Shown one piece after another: positions 47,325 through 59,904 of a stretch of 64,000 bases of DNA; position 1 is the first letter of the stretch; every line of letters begins with the position of its first letter. Below the pieces are notes generated by a model, which saw nothing but the letters and a program-made list of their open reading frames with translations, was not told where the DNA came from and did no database searches. The stretch is from Rhizophagus irregularis. Its lineage: Eukaryota > Glomeromycota > Glomeromycetes > Glomerales > Glomeraceae. Where the stretch lies: NCBI RefSeq assembly GCF_026210795.1, contig NC_089455.1:1922001-1986000 (forward strand), given 5' to 3'. A program made the translations under genes and the position numbers.

Positions 47325-47740
47325 ACGAAAAATTGCGTAAGTTTACGATTTTGTAAGTTTACGAAAGTTTATGGCATAATATTTCGAAAAATTTCAAAAT
47401 ATTACGTAAGTTTACAATTTCGTAAGATTTATGTGATATTACGGTTAAAATATTACGTAAGTTTTCAATATCATAAGATTTACGCAATATTACGGTCAAA
47501 ATATTCTGCAAATTTACGAAACTGTAAACCTGCGTAATATTACGGTTAAAATATTTCGAAAATTTACGAAGCTGTAAACCTGCGTAATATTACGGTTGAA
47601 ATATTTTGAAAATTTACGAAACTGTAAACCTGCGTAATATTACGGTTAAAATATTTCAAAAATTTACGAAACTGTAAATCTGCGTAATATTACGGTTGAA
47701 ATATTTTGAAAATTTACGAGATTGTAAACTGCATATGCAG
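47325..47740. repeat. 50-bp tandem repeat with CGTAATATTACG palindrome
   Basis: About six units of CGTAATATTACGGTTAAAAT plus ATTTCGAAAATTTACGAAAC and TGTAAACCTG. It truncates the preceding transposase relic. Confidence 0.85.
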
Positions 47741-48239
47741 TAGAACGTATACAAGGGGCATGTGAAACTATTGAATAATCAAAAATAATATAAACACCTT
47801 TTCTTTTATATAAACACCTTTTTTTTTAAGTTTGGGAAAGCAAATTTATTTTTATTTATGAATTTTTTATTATTTACAATTTTTATGTTAAAAATTAAAG
47901 TAAATTTTAATTTTTATTATAACTTAATAAAAAAATACACATTTGATACTTGTTCGCTACTATTTTATAAAACATTACCCAGGCTGTACGGCGTGGACGT
48001 CAGTATCAGTCACAGCCCAAAAAAAACGTGAGTCTCCAGCCGATATTTGGTACGGACTGGGCCTAGCTACTCACTTAATAAATAATAAAAAAATAAAAAT
48101 AATTATCTTCTTCTACGATACGTAGGTAAGTTTCTCCTTGTCTACGATCGTCACGTGTGACTAAAATTGATCAAATTTATCAAATTTAAAACATGAACGT
48201 AAATATTAATTATAAATTTTATTATAGTATAATTACCCG
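47741..48239. other. No gene recognised
   Basis: AT-rich with a GC-richer island at 47980-48075 that has no open frame I can support. Confidence 0.4.
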
Positions 48240-48726
48240 GCCTCTCCCAAAATCTCGTTCTAAATTCACGATAATATCTTGCGCCAGTACGCGTTCACAG
48301 CCGCCGCCCAGGGTTACCATTATGATAAAGGACATAGTTCTAAATATCAAAATCAGTTTGAATATTCGGTAAATACATTTAATTTATATGAATGTAATTT
48401 TATTTATTTACTTACATGGTAATCCCTGACGAGGTTCCTCCACTTTTGGCTGCACTGTTGCCTGGAAACCCTCGTTTGAAATATTCTATTTATTCTGATT
48501 CAATTAAATGGATTGGTTAATTTGAATTTAAATTCTTTCTTAAAGAAATTATAGATATTAGTCATATGAACCTATTGGCAACAGAGTCCCAAAAATCTTG
48601 GCAGCTTCTACCATTAATATTGTGGTAGGCGCGGTTTCTGTCTCGGCGTATGTCAACAAGTTCGTCCATCATAGCCCAGTTCCAATGGACGTTATAGTGG
48701 GAACGACGACGTGTGTGGCGAGGCAT
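48240..48726 (-). pseudogene. Myb/trihelix-like protein, three coding blocks
   Basis: Start at 48726: MPRHTRRRSHYNVHWNWAMM, DELVDIRRDRNRAYHNINGR and SCQDFWDSVANRFI; then 48480-48421 SRQQCSQKWRNLVRDYHV; then 48327-48240 MVTLGGGCERVLAQDIIVNL with ERDFGRGR. The first two blocks form the helices of a trihelix/MADF-like DNA-binding domain (W..LxDxR, GxSxxDFWxxVA, CxxKWRNLxxDY). Introns of 60-80 bp separate the blocks. I see no certain inactivating change, but splice sites are not all clear. Confidence 0.5.
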
Positions 48727-49293
48727 TATTAGATTAGATTTGATTTTTATAATTTGATTTTGGGATGAGTAAAAATTTGAAAGAAAGTCGTAAAATGTCA
48801 CTTTAAATAAAATTTGAACAATACCTCTTTGGTTTGATTTTATTTCTCGTCACTAGTCGAAATAAGGCAAATCGGCTAAAAATCGGATATCCGATTTTAG
48901 GTCAAATTACGGCTGAAATATGTCCGATTTTTACAAAAAAAATATATTCCGATTGTTATCCGATTGACTGCCAATCAGATGTACTTTGGAACTTAAATCG
49001 GACATAAATCAGAACTAAATCATACTAAATTCGGACAGTCAATCAGATGTACTTCGGAACTTAAATCGGACATAAATCAGAACTAAATCATACTAAATTC
49101 GGACAGTCAATCAGATGTACTTCGAAACTTAAATCGGACATAAATCAGAACTAAATCATACTAAATTCGGAAAATTATTATATATAGAAAATTCAATTTA
49201 AATTTATTATCGTTATATATTAATTATCAGAAATATTTACGAATAATACATGAAAAAAAAAAATTTAAAATAAATGTAATCGATAGTCCCGCT

Positions 49294-51345
49294 TCATTCA
49301 GCTAAATCATCACCGGCTCCACTTTTTTGACTATCGATTAACACCTCTTCCGTTTCTTCACCATAGTCTTCATCTTCGTCGAAACCACTTCTACTATCGA
49401 TTTCCGTATCATATATAAAATCCTCTTGCTCGACATACGACCATTGTGGAGCATCTTCAGGGTGCATTCGGTCGAAGTGTTGAACTTCATCATCATACTG
49501 GCGAGGTCGTTGTAATTTTGCCGTTTGAATATCTGCCGAATGTGAGTCGATGACGTTTCGAAGTAAATTTTTTAGCTAAAAAAGATAATATAATAAAATA
49601 AATACAAAATAAAGAAAGGAACAAGAGTGATATATCGAAGTATAAATATCGAAGTATAAATATCGAAGTATAAATATCAAAGTATAAATATCGAAGTATA
49701 ATAAATATCGAAGTATAATAAATATCGAAGTATAATAAATATCGAAGTATAAACCTCTTGTGATCGCCAAGAATAATCATAGACGCATACGATCGTCTTA
49801 TCTGGATTCTCTTCATCTGACTCACTGATTTCTGGCGAGTGGTAAGATCGATTTGCCAACATTTTTAATAATTGGCGTTTTTCATAACCAATTATTCTTT
49901 CGTCACTTTTCCTATAAAGATCCTTTGCAGCCTTAATTCGACGCAATTTTTTCTTAAATGATAAATATATAAGAAAATTAGCATAAATCATTAACATGAT
50001 GATAAAGGAAAAAATTCGACAATTTTACATTTTGTACGCGACTGTTGTTGTGAACTCTGCGACTGTCCTCGTCGCTTTTTCCACTTTTTTTCAGTTGTGT
50101 TTGCGATCTTCGCGACTTATGGAGGCGCTTAACCAGTTCGTCAATTGTGCTACGAAGGTTTATAATTCGGAAACATCGCCCTTCGAAGTTCGGGAATTAA
50201 TCTACTGCGAATTTCAACATTTTTTGGACTATTAAACGTTTCGTTATCATCCAAATTGTCATTAGGTTTAATAGTTTTGAGGATCATTTTCATTTCAATC
50301 TTTAAATTGGAACAATTAGTATAAAAGTATAAAGACTGTACAATTCTGCCTAAAATTACAAAATTACAAACCCTTGCCTCCTTTTCACGTTGTTCTTCTT
50401 GTTCTTCTTTTGGTTGATTTTCGGCGTAGTGTACCGTCTTCTTTACTTTTTTTGACCCATCCGATTTGAACCGTTTTGCTAACCGTTCTTCTGGAACATC
50501 AATAAAATCAAGGCTTTCAGATGATGATCGTATCTGGTATTGTTCGAGTTTCGTTTTTAATTCGTTAACCTCTTCTTTCAAGTCGTCATTTTCAGAACCG
50601 AATTCTGCGTTAACACCAGCAAGAAATTCGTTATCTTCTCGTAAGCGAGCTATTTCAGTGGCAACGACAGCTGTATGTTTGGTTAATTCATTATTTCGTC
50701 GTTCTAACTGTAAACACTTCGCACGCAAATCGGATACTTCTTGAGATAACCTCCGATTCTCTGTATAAAAATGTAAAATCAACAAAAAAAAATACTAAAT
50801 CTAACTGACGATATATACACGATACAGACCTGTTGATGCATCATCATCATCGCGGGTAGGTTCATTAGTTTGATATCTGACCGGAAGCCGAAGATTTTTA
50901 TATCTCTCTTTTACACTTTGGACTCGTTCATGACTTGGCGCAGCAGATGGTGGTTGAGTATTGGACGAATCCGGAAGCCGAAGATTTTTATATCTCTCTT
51001 TTACACTTTGAGCTCGTTCATGACTTGGCGCAGTTGCGGATGGTTGTCTGAAAGTATCGGTTACGAATTTTTATTGATGTTAGTAGTTTGAGCTTGCTCA
51101 TGAATTGGAGTGGCAGTCCCTTCAACAGCTTGTTGGATATTGGACGAACTTTTATTGATGTTAGTAGTTTGAGCTCGCTCATGAATTGGGGTGGCAGTTC
51201 CTTCAACAGCTTGTTGGATATTGGACGAACTTTTATTGATGTTAGTAATCGTTTTATTTCGATTATCACTAGCCAAACCTTTTTCAGTATTTTTATTTTT
51301 TCTATTTTGGATCATTATTTTTTTTGGTTGCGAATTTTGGCTCAT
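49294..51345 (-). CDS. CACTA accessory protein, coiled coil, several exons
   Basis: From ATG 51345: MSQNSQPKKIMIQNRKNKN, two copies of NINKSSSNIQQAVEGTATPI, two copies of APSHERAQSVKERYKNLRLP, an intron about 50766-50832, then RRLSQEVSDLRAKCLQLERR to KLEQYQIRSSSESLDFIDV (long coiled coil), an Arg/Lys/Glu-rich part, further exons including DLYRKSDERIIGYEKRQLLK and TIVCVYDYSWRSQE (to about 49757), a minisatellite-bearing intron, and a last exon from 49576 with RPRQYDDEVQHFDRMHPEDA and an acidic end GAGDDLAE-stop (49294). Likely a TnpA-like DNA-binding or structural partner of the transposase (inference from position). No stops noticed in the exons I read. Confidence 0.55.
49626..49755. repeat. 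Intronic minisatellite TATCGAAGTATAAATAA
   Basis: Eight to nine 14-17 bp units inside an intron of the accessory gene. Confidence 0.85.
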
Positions 51346-51925
51346 TATTTTTTTATTTTTTTTTTTGGTTGCGAAGAGTATTAGACGTTAAAACTCTAAA
51401 AAGAAAAGGTGAGAAAAAATGAAGTTTTATTTAAAAAATTAAACTTTAAGAAACTTTCGCCATCATACTGATCGAATAGTCTATTTTATTATTAATATTA
51501 TTAATCGAACGATTTGAACGCAAATCGACATCATGTAATATTTATAATTTAAGTGATAGTTGATGATTTTAATAAATTTAATATAATTTAAGTATTATAT
51601 CGACAATTAAACTCTAAAAAGATTAAACTCTAAAAAGAAAAAGGTTGGTGAGAAAAAATGAAGTTGTTTAAAAAATTAAACTTTAAGAAACTTTCGCCAT
51701 CATACTGATCGATCGAATAGTCTATTTTATTATCAATATTATTAATCGAATGATTTATATTTATAATTTAAGTGTAGATTGATGATTTTAATAAATTTAG
51801 TATTACATCGACGCAGTTGATGATTTTAATAAAATTTATTCTAATTTAAGTATTTTAAACGAATTATATTGATATTATTGATATATTATTAACAATTAAC
51901 TTTATTTCGAAAAACGTTCACAAAA
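51346..51925. promoter_or_regulatory. Divergent intergenic region of the CACTA element, duplicated
   Basis: Lies between the two start codons. A direct repeat with AAACTCTAAAAAGAAAAGGT, CTTTCGCCATCATACTGATC and GAATAGTCTATTTTATTAT occurs at about 51390-51515 and 51610-51750. Probably holds both promoters. Confidence 0.45.
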
Positions 51926-54900
51926 ATGACGAGAAAAAGATCATTATCAAGTATACTCAATGAAGAATCAGATTCTAGACCTCATGCCATACCTTCATCA
52001 CGTATACAAAGAACCAGATCAGTGTCAAATATAATTGACGAAGAATCTTCAAATCAATCTTATCCTACATCATCACGTATTGGAAGGTTAGTTGCATGTA
52101 ATTGTTCTGAATGTAATGGACGATTAGTAAATCCTCGTACGAAAACTATCCATGAAATTAACCAAGATTCAGAGGATGATGATTCAGAAAGAACAGAAGT
52201 ACATCTACCTGATGAAGCTGAATTGCCTAGTGACGAACCATACGAAAGTGCCTCAATATCAGATGAACCATGAATGAGAGAATCGGAAGCTGATGAACCA
52301 TACGAAAGTGCCTCAATATCAGATGAACCACGAATGAGAGAATCAGAAGCTGAATTGCCTAGTAGACAACGATCAAGAAAATATGTTCGACCGGTTATAA
52401 TTGCTGAATTAGGAGATACAGTAGATGATAAATCTTCTGAATCTTCTGAATATACTACGGAGGAAGATGCAAATATCGATGATAGAAATGAATCATCCGA
52501 TAATGAACCATCCAATGATGACGAATAAGGTTGCTTGTCTAAACCTCTTCAAAATCCTACGATTAGTTTCGTCAAAATTTTACTATAGATTTATTATAGT
52601 TTCGGCAGAGTTTCGGCAGTTTCGGCATTTATAATAAGTTTCGGCAGTTTCGCCTTTCTCCAAAGTTTCGCCAGTTTTTTAATATAACTTTAATATAGTT
52701 TCGGCAGAATTTCACTTTTCGGCGAAACGCCATCTTGTCTAAACCCCTAGGTTTCGGCAAGCAACCTTAATGACGAATACCACGAAATTTTTGAAGATTA
52801 TTCATGTCCACCTTTCGAACCATTTCAAGATTCTGATACTGAACAATCAATAAATAATCGGTTCTTATGGATATTATTATGGATCATGAGCTTCTGAACC
52901 AGGTTTAACTTACCAGAAACAGCTACAGAATCATTGATAAAATTCTTGAAGCTTGTTCTAACAGAAATTGGTAGTCCTGATTTTGACACATTTTCTGACA
53001 CTTTATATCTAGCAAGAAAAGCCCTTAATCTTGAAGACCAGTTTCATAGTTTTGTGGCGTGTTCCAAATGCCACAAATTATACAACAAACAGGAAATAAA
53101 AAGTTTTCTCCAAAATGAGCAACCTGCCATCATGAAGTGTTGCCATGTCGAATTTTCTAATTCGACAACTCGAAGATTAAGGTTGTGCCAAACACCTTTG
53201 GCACAGAAAACAACATTGTTAAATAACCAAATTTCAATCAAACCTGAATTATTATTTCCGTTTGTGAGTATTAAGCAGCAATTGGAAGCAATGTATCGTC
53301 AACCTAACTTTGAAAATTCTCTAAGGCATTGGATAAATCGTCCAACTTTCGATAATATCCTAACTGATATATACGATGGTGAAGTTTGGAAAACTTTTAA
53401 AGAAACGACAGATGAAAGTTCGAATAATTTTTTCCGATCTGATGTTGCTGATTCGCACCTCAGATTGATTTTGAATTTGGATTGGTTTCAACCCTTCGAC
53501 GGCACAATCCACAGCACCGGAGTAATATACGCTGCAATCGGTAACCTTCCGAGGGATGTCAGATTCAAGCGCAATAATATCTTGATTCTTGGCTTATTAC
53601 CCGGCCCAGATGAAGTAAGTTTACATAAGATTAACCACTATCTGGCGCCAATCATTGATGAGTTGAAGTCACTTTGGGAAGGAGTGACATTAAATAAAAC
53701 GTATGAATGTCAAGAAGGGAAAAGAATTCGCGCAGCTCTGATTCTTGTTTCATGTGACATACCGGCTGCAAGAAAAATTTGCGGACATATTTCCGCTTTG
53801 GTGTCGTGTCATAGATGCGAAAAGAAGGTGAATTATGAAAATCGGCAGCATAATTTCGCTGGGATAAATGAAATGGATGAATGGTTTACTTGCCGTGATT
53901 CGGCTCAACATCGTCAAGATGCTATAGGATGGAGACGCTGTAATTCGGACGCAGCAAGAAAGCGATTTGTAAAGCAAACTGGAGTTAGATGGTCCGAATT
54001 ATTGCGTCTACCATATTTTGATCCAATTCGGTTCATTACAATCGACCCGATGCACTGCTTGTTTCTGGGCATCGCAAAATGGATTGTAAGAAGACTTTGG
54101 ATCGAAAATGGCGTATTAACAACACATATTTTGAAAACAGTTCAGAAAAAAATGGATGAATTTAAAGTTCCAGCTGACTTGGGTCGAATCCCGGAAAAAG
54201 TCGATTGTGGAGATGGGTTTTCAAATTTTACTGCGGATCAATGGCGAATATTTTTTACAATATATGCAACGGTCTCTCTCTGGGAACATCTTTCTGAGAA
54301 TGACCGGAAGATTCTCGTGAATTTTGTGAGAATTTGTTCAATTTCAGTAAGTCGAATTGTAGAAGTCGATTTCATGAGAGAGGCGCATCAGAAGCTAATT
54401 AACCTAGTGAAGTTGATAGAAGAAAATTACGGTCGCGATAAAATCACACCGAATTTACATTTATCACTTCACTTATGTGAATGCTCACTCGACTATGAAC
54501 CTTTATATACATTCTGGTGTTTTTCCTTTGAGCGCATGAATGGCATGCTAGGTATAATATTTTAAATATTCTTGTTACTTTCTAAAATAATGCATTTTTA
54601 TCAACTTTTGTTTAAAATAAATTTAGGTTCTTTTCTGAATAGCAGAAGGAAAATTGAACCGGAAATTATGCGCCGCCTGATGTTTGATAATCAAATCAGT
54701 AATATCATTAATTCCGGCGTGGAATCAAAGGGCCTAGATTTGATTAGTAATAGACCATCTGTTGGCTCTCTATCAGAAGCCGACCAATTTTCTGCTGATG
54801 AAATGAGGCGATTTTGGTTGACTTCAAGAAACATTCATGAATCGACCACCACAGGAAAAGAAGCATTTCCGGGTGAAATGCTCAGACCAGTATTTAACGA

Positions 54901-55468
54901 TATTGTAATGTCAAGTGATATGCTTGACTTAATAGTTGAATACTACATGGCGAGCTACGAAACGATGGAATTTCGGAAACCATTTGGAGAGGGTGCAGAA
55001 GATTCGATAATAGTTCAAGTTAAAATGAATCAATTTGGAAGGTGCCGAATTGGTTCTGAAATATTCGGCTCTTTGATATCATCACGTCATGTAAAAAGCT
55101 CATTTATCTTGGCAAAATTTATGACAGAAAGTGGTGATATCGATTGCTATCCTGGACAAGTCCAATACTTTTTTACACATGCCGTTAATTTGCCGGATGG
55201 GTTATCCGAACATAATCTAGCATTTATTCGCTGGTATAAACCTGCAGAATCATCAAATATTCGGTATCATTTCAGAGTTAGAGATGACGAAATATGCAAT
55301 GTTGAATTATGGGGTACCGAGTTTTACCCAGAATCCCGCGACTGTATTATTCCAGTTCATCATATTCTTGGCCGATTTATACCAACGAAATACCGAATTT
55401 CAGGCAGGAGAAGTTCAAACGTCTATTTAGCGGTAAATCCAGTCAATAGAAAATTTCATATTCGCTGA
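51926..55468 (+). pseudogene. CACTA Tnp2-type transposase (two nonsense codons, one insertion)
   Basis: ATG 51926. N-terminus MTRKRSLSSILNEESDSRPH, a CNCSECNGRLVNPRTK motif, an acidic linker with a duplicated 20-codon unit (DEPYESASISDEP). TGA at 52271-52273 stands where the second unit has CGA. The hAT-like element 52526-52769 follows; excision restores SNDDE-YHEIFEDY. A second TGA at 52895-52897 (MSF-stop-TRFNLPET). From 52934 it is open: CSKCHKLYNKQE, LNLDWFQPFDGTIHSTG, IYAAIGNLPRDVRFKRN, LPGPDEVSLHKINHY, VSCDIPAARKICGH, CHRCEKK, TIDPMHCLFLGIAKWIV, YTFWCFSFERMNGMLG. Intron 54552-54626 (GTATAA...TTTAG) joins MLG-SFLNSRRKIEPEIMRR; end at 55468. These are the Tnp2/Transposase_21 motifs, about 1,070 aa in total. 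Otherwise intact, so recently silenced. Confidence 0.9.
52526..52769. mobile_element. hAT-like MITE, TTTCGGCAG family, 244 bp
   Basis: Ends TAAGGTTGCTTG / CAAGCAACCTTA; target duplication ATGACGAA at 52518-52525 and 52770-52777. TTTCGGCAGTTTCGCC words repeat throughout. Same end sequence as the 1535-1971 element. Inserted in the CACTA transposase exon. Confidence 0.92.
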
Positions 55469-56017
55469 AATTAGTATCTTTTTTGAACTTTATTTTGATG
55501 AAATGACATATAATTTCAAATAATACAAATATCGGAATTTATTAAATTTCAAAATAATACAAATTTCAAATAATACAAATATCGGAATTTATTAAATTTC
55601 AAAATATACAAATTTCAAATAATACAAATATCGGAATTTATTAAATTTCAAAATAATACAAATTTCAAATAATACAAATATCGAAATTTATTAAATGTTA
55701 AAACAATACAATACAAATATCGGAATTATTAAATGTCAAATTTACATATAATATAATTATCGGAATGTCGAAATATTATAATGCGCAAACATCGGAATTT
55801 GAAATAAATATCGGAATTTGCACCGCAAATCGGCTATGCCGAATGTCATCTGATATGCAGCCGATTATCGATCATATCCGAAATCGGAATTTTGCACCGC
55901 AAATCAGCTATGCCGAATGTCAGCCGATTATCGATCATATCCGAAATTTATCCGAAATTTGGCCGAAATTTGGCCGATTTGCCTTACTTCCGATTTGCCT
56001 TATTTCGACTAGTGCGT

Positions 56018-56730
56018 TTCAATTAAAATTTAATTTATTAGACTTTTCATCATTAAACATATTAATTAAATTTCATGCGGATATGGATTATCTAAATATA
56101 AATATCATGATTCTAAATATAAATATAAATCACTTAATTTATTTTAATTTTTTTTTAAAAAAAAAATCTTAGTTTGATTTCAATTAAAAATAATTAAAAA
56201 TCATGTACATGTTTTGGTTATTTAAATATAAATATCAATATATTATATTTAAAAATAAACCAATTTATTATTAGCACATTCTATTGAATTTTAAAAAAAT
56301 CAATTTTTTTTTTAAAAAAAAATCATCAATATATCATATTTAAAAATAAAACAATTATATTCTGATTAAATATTTTGCGTACATTTCTTAAAAAAATCAT
56401 AAAAAAAAATCTTGTACGTCGTATATGCAATTACTAAATATCATCCCCTTGTGATAAATAAAAAATTACGCAACACAAATTCAACACAAACTCAACACAA
56501 ATTTAACAAATTTAACGAAATTTGGCCAAAATTAATAATTTTTTACCAGAATTATCAACACAAATTGAACACAAATTGAACACAAATTTCAGACACGATT
56601 TATTTATGTCACACCCGTGTTGTTAATAATTAAATAAATAAATCTGCATTTTATTTATGATATGGGAAACGTGACCATAAATTCTTTAAGGATATAATTT
56701 TATTAAAATAAATCAAAACTCCTATATCAA
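56018..56730. other. AT-rich, no gene seen
   Basis: Contains AACACAAATT reiterations (56460-56600) and little else. Confidence 0.5.
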
Positions 56731-57462
56731 GTGACTAAAAAATATATTTATTTACGAAATATTCATTTTGTTTATCAAATCGGGGTACTATGTGAACGAC
56801 ACCATGTATAGACTCTATAACTACAAAGTTATATAATTCTATCAATTTTAAGTGAGGACATCCATATAAATATGGGTTCCTTTTAAATTTAAAATCGTAC
56901 CATTGAATTAATGCGAGATTTAGCGGTGGGTCTGTTAATATTTCTGCTAACAATAAGGCCTATAAATAATAAATATTTATTAATATTTTATAATAAATTA
57001 TTACATAAATTGGAAAAATACCTGTCCATAACAAAGTCCTTTATCTGATATATAATCATTTGATTCTTCAGAATCCATTGAAATAGCTATGTCGCTAAAC
57101 CATATTTTATTATGATACCTGTTTGTGGCACGCATTATGGCACCATTTTCCAGTGTTACCGATCCGTATATGTTTATTCGGGTTTTACCAATAATTGTGA
57201 AACCATCAAGTAAATCTAGATATGAATCCAGACAACTTATAAATCTAGCAAAACCGGTCTGCATTTTATTGTCTACGTAATTTTTTTTTCATTAAAAAAT
57301 GTATTTGCATCTCGTAAAGAGAAATCAAAAAGTCTTGCAGAAAATTTACAAGTGCGAGGTGTTTTTGCCAAATTCACTGAATGTTGAGACATTCTAATAG
57401 ATATTGCTTGACGTTTTATCTATTAATTTAATTTCCATCTTAAGTTATATAATAAATATATA

Positions 57463-58423
57463 CAGTCAACTCTCTTTATAGTCACACATTTGGGACAGTT
57501 CATATTTGGTGATTATAAAGAGATGTGACTATATAAAAAATTTCTTATATTTGTATATCATAATTCCGGCCAAAAATTAACATAATTTTGGCCAAAATTA
57601 TACTTAAAACTTTATTGTGTCGTAACTTTGCCAATATTAATCGTAGAGAGATGATCTTACCGCCATTCGATTCGTCTTGATGAGACGGTTCTAATGGTAT
57701 AAAATACGTCGAAATCCAATCACTAGATTAATTTCCGAAATTAAAAAAATATTAATAGTTTTTGTGTAATAACTCTTCCAATATTGATCCTAGAAAGACA
57801 ATCTTACTACCATTCGATTCATCTTGATGAGACGAATCTAATGGTATAAGATACATCGAAATCCAATCACTAGATCAATTTCCGAAATTAAAAAATATTA
57901 AATGGTTTTTAAGTAATAACTCCTTCAATATTGATCACAGAGAGATGAGCTTACCACCATTCGATTCGTCTCGATGAGGCGATTCCAACGAGCTATAAAT
58001 CGTCTTTTTACAATCACTAGGTACTGAGAAATCTAGCAAAATGTTAAATGGCGCAGTAAACGTAAATCAAGAAATATTATAATGCTGATGTTTAACATTT
58101 TGTTGAATAACTCGTCAGCCAGTGATTGGAAAAGGATAAAACTACCACCATTCGATTCGTCTCAGTGAGACGATTCTAACAAGCTATGATACATCTTTGT
58201 ACGATTATTAGATGCCAAGTTATTTAATATATTCTTTATATAACTGTGATTATAAACGGTTCTTTTTAATATAAGATTTTTAAGGATAGGTGTGATAGTG
58301 ACTATAGATAGATTGTGACTATATAGGATAGATTTTAATAATAAAGTGTTTTGAACATTCAACTGGTGTGACTATATAGTAGAATGTGACTATAACGGGA
58401 GTGACTATAGAGGGAGTTGACTG
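57463..58423. mobile_element. pogo/Tigger-type MITE, 961 bp, with ~133-bp internal repeats
   Basis: Ends CAGTCAACTCTCTTTATAGT / CTATAGAGGGAGTTGACTG with TA duplication (57461-57462, 58424-58425). This terminal pattern is typical of pogo elements. Inside, four diverged units share ACCATTCGATTCGTCTYGAT and AATCACTAGAT. No transposase. A pogo transposase relic at 6027-7063 is in the same window. Confidence 0.85.
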
Positions 58424-58670
58424 TACAATAAATAAATTTCCAAATACTTACAGTTCGTAAAAGCTGGGGTTTGACATCTTTTTTATTGCTAATTCGGTAG
58501 GGTATTTTAACGAAATATTTGTGAAGACTTTCGTAAGTTTCTGTGGTATAGCCATTTATTGCGCCATAAGATCGTATTGAGTCAATAATGTGATAAACCC
58601 ATGAATGCAATTTAGGCAACTTCAAATTGGAAGGAGAAACAAATTTAAAAGCCTTGACAAATATCCACGC

Positions 58671-59454
58671 TAGTGTTTCGGGCGAAACCGAAACTCACTT
58701 TCTGGCGAAACTTCCGAAATTTGGTGAAACTGGTTTCGCCAAAGGTGTCAAATTCCGAAACTGGCGATACTTCCAAAACCTGGCGAAACTTCCGAAATCT
58801 AGCGAAATATCCGAAACCTGGCGAAATTAAAAAAGTCATGTGTTAAACTTTAATTGGCTGTAATTTGAAAGATAATTATTCGTATCCAAGATGTAAAAGA
58901 AAACATAACGCGCGTATACTATTTTATTTTCATTGTTTTTTCAATATAAATAGTATATAAATAATATGTAAATTTCAAAAAATTTTAATTATAAATAAAG
59001 TAATGTTTTAATAGTTGCATTTCCTTGTTAATTTGCCGGTCATATGGAAATCACAGGTCACATGACTTATTCCTCGCTCCTCGTCATTTAACCGTCTTTA
59101 ACCAATAAATAAATGCACGTAGTTCATTTCCACTTCTATATAATAAATAAAACAAAACAAATAAATTATCATAAATAAAAATAACGTTAAATATTAATAG
59201 TTTTCCGATTTAAGTTCAAAGATAAAGCGTTTAATAATAAAATATTTGTTTTATTTTCATTTTTTTTACCTATATACATTAAATTTTAATATAATTGAGG
59301 TTTCGCCAAGTTACGGAAATTTCGCCAAGTTTTGCCAATTTCGGAAGTTTGGGCAAATTTCGCCAGGTTTTGCCAGTTTCGGAATAGTTTCGCCTTTTTT
59401 AGGTTTCGGTTTCGGCATTTCGCCAATCAAAAAACAGTTTCGCCCAAAACATTA
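58671..59454. mobile_element. hAT-like element, TTTCGCCAAG family, 784 bp
   Basis: Ends TAGTGTTTCGGGCGAAAC / GTTTCGCCCAAAACATTA; target duplication ATCCACGC/ATCCGCGC at 58663-58670 and 59455-59462. TGGCGAAACTTCCGAAA words fill both ends. No ORF of note. It splits KDZ-like copy 2. Confidence 0.87.
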
Positions 59455-59904
59455 ATCCGCGCCCATCTATGTATTGCATCCTAAAATTTAAATGTTAATT
59501 TAATTTATTTAATTTAAATTTTCGATTTTACTAAAATTTTAATATATACATTAAATTTCTCCAAGTCACTTTCATTAAATTCTTCATATCTACTTAAAAT
59601 ATACATTTCATTCCAATATTCGTACAATTTTACAAGATCATCATTATTTACAAAATTATCTACTTCGTTATTATTTTCATTATATAAATTATCAATAACA
59701 AATATCATGACTTTCATCAAACTTCGATATTCATTAGCAGTTAATCTTGCAATTGACTGCAGTCCATTGGAAAAAATTTTAATGGCGGGAAAATGTGGAA
59801 TTGCTGCTAGACGGCGATCTACTTCTTCAACTAATTTATTACCACTAGGAAACAGAAACCGTTATGAGTCCGGAGCGCTAAATATTATACTCTTTATCGT
59901 TTAA

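Larger units (their letters stand above)
48851..56014 (+). mobile_element. Full-length CACTA (CMC/En-Spm) element, 7.16 kb
   Basis: Ends CACTAGTCGAAATAAGGCAA and TTGCCTTATTTCGACTAGTG are perfect inverted repeats for more than 20 bases; 3-bp target duplication CGT at 48848-48850 and 56015-56017. It contains a Tnp2-type transposase on plus and a coiled-coil accessory gene on minus, divergently arranged. Left subterminal region: three ~68-bp units with CAGTCAATCAGATGTACTTC (48962-49165). Right: six units of ATACAAATATCGGAATTTAT (55500-55740). Confidence 0.93.
56735..59900 (-). pseudogene. KDZ/Plavaka-like transposase, copy 2, truncated and split
   Basis: From about 59850 on minus: KLVEEVDRRLAAIPHFPAIK, IFSNGLQSIARLTANEYRS, LMKVMIFVIDNLY, YEYWNEMYILSRYEEFNES to VKSK (59530). 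A hAT-like element intervenes. Then LPKLHSWVYHIIDSIRSYGA, INGYTTETYESLHKYFVKIP (58625-58450), a pogo-type MITE, a short exon, then TGFARFISCLDSYLDLLDGF and GKLC-type exon to GQ (57264-57015), and the last exon ending VVHIVPRFDKQNEYFVNKYI (56735). It is collinear with copy 1 (same HIVPRF..NEY..NKYxF end). The N-terminal half including the zinc finger is missing. Confidence 0.65.

Noticed and set aside
49493-49825. RYLYFDI-type repeated ORFs on minus
   Set aside because: Translation of the intronic minisatellite of the CACTA accessory gene.
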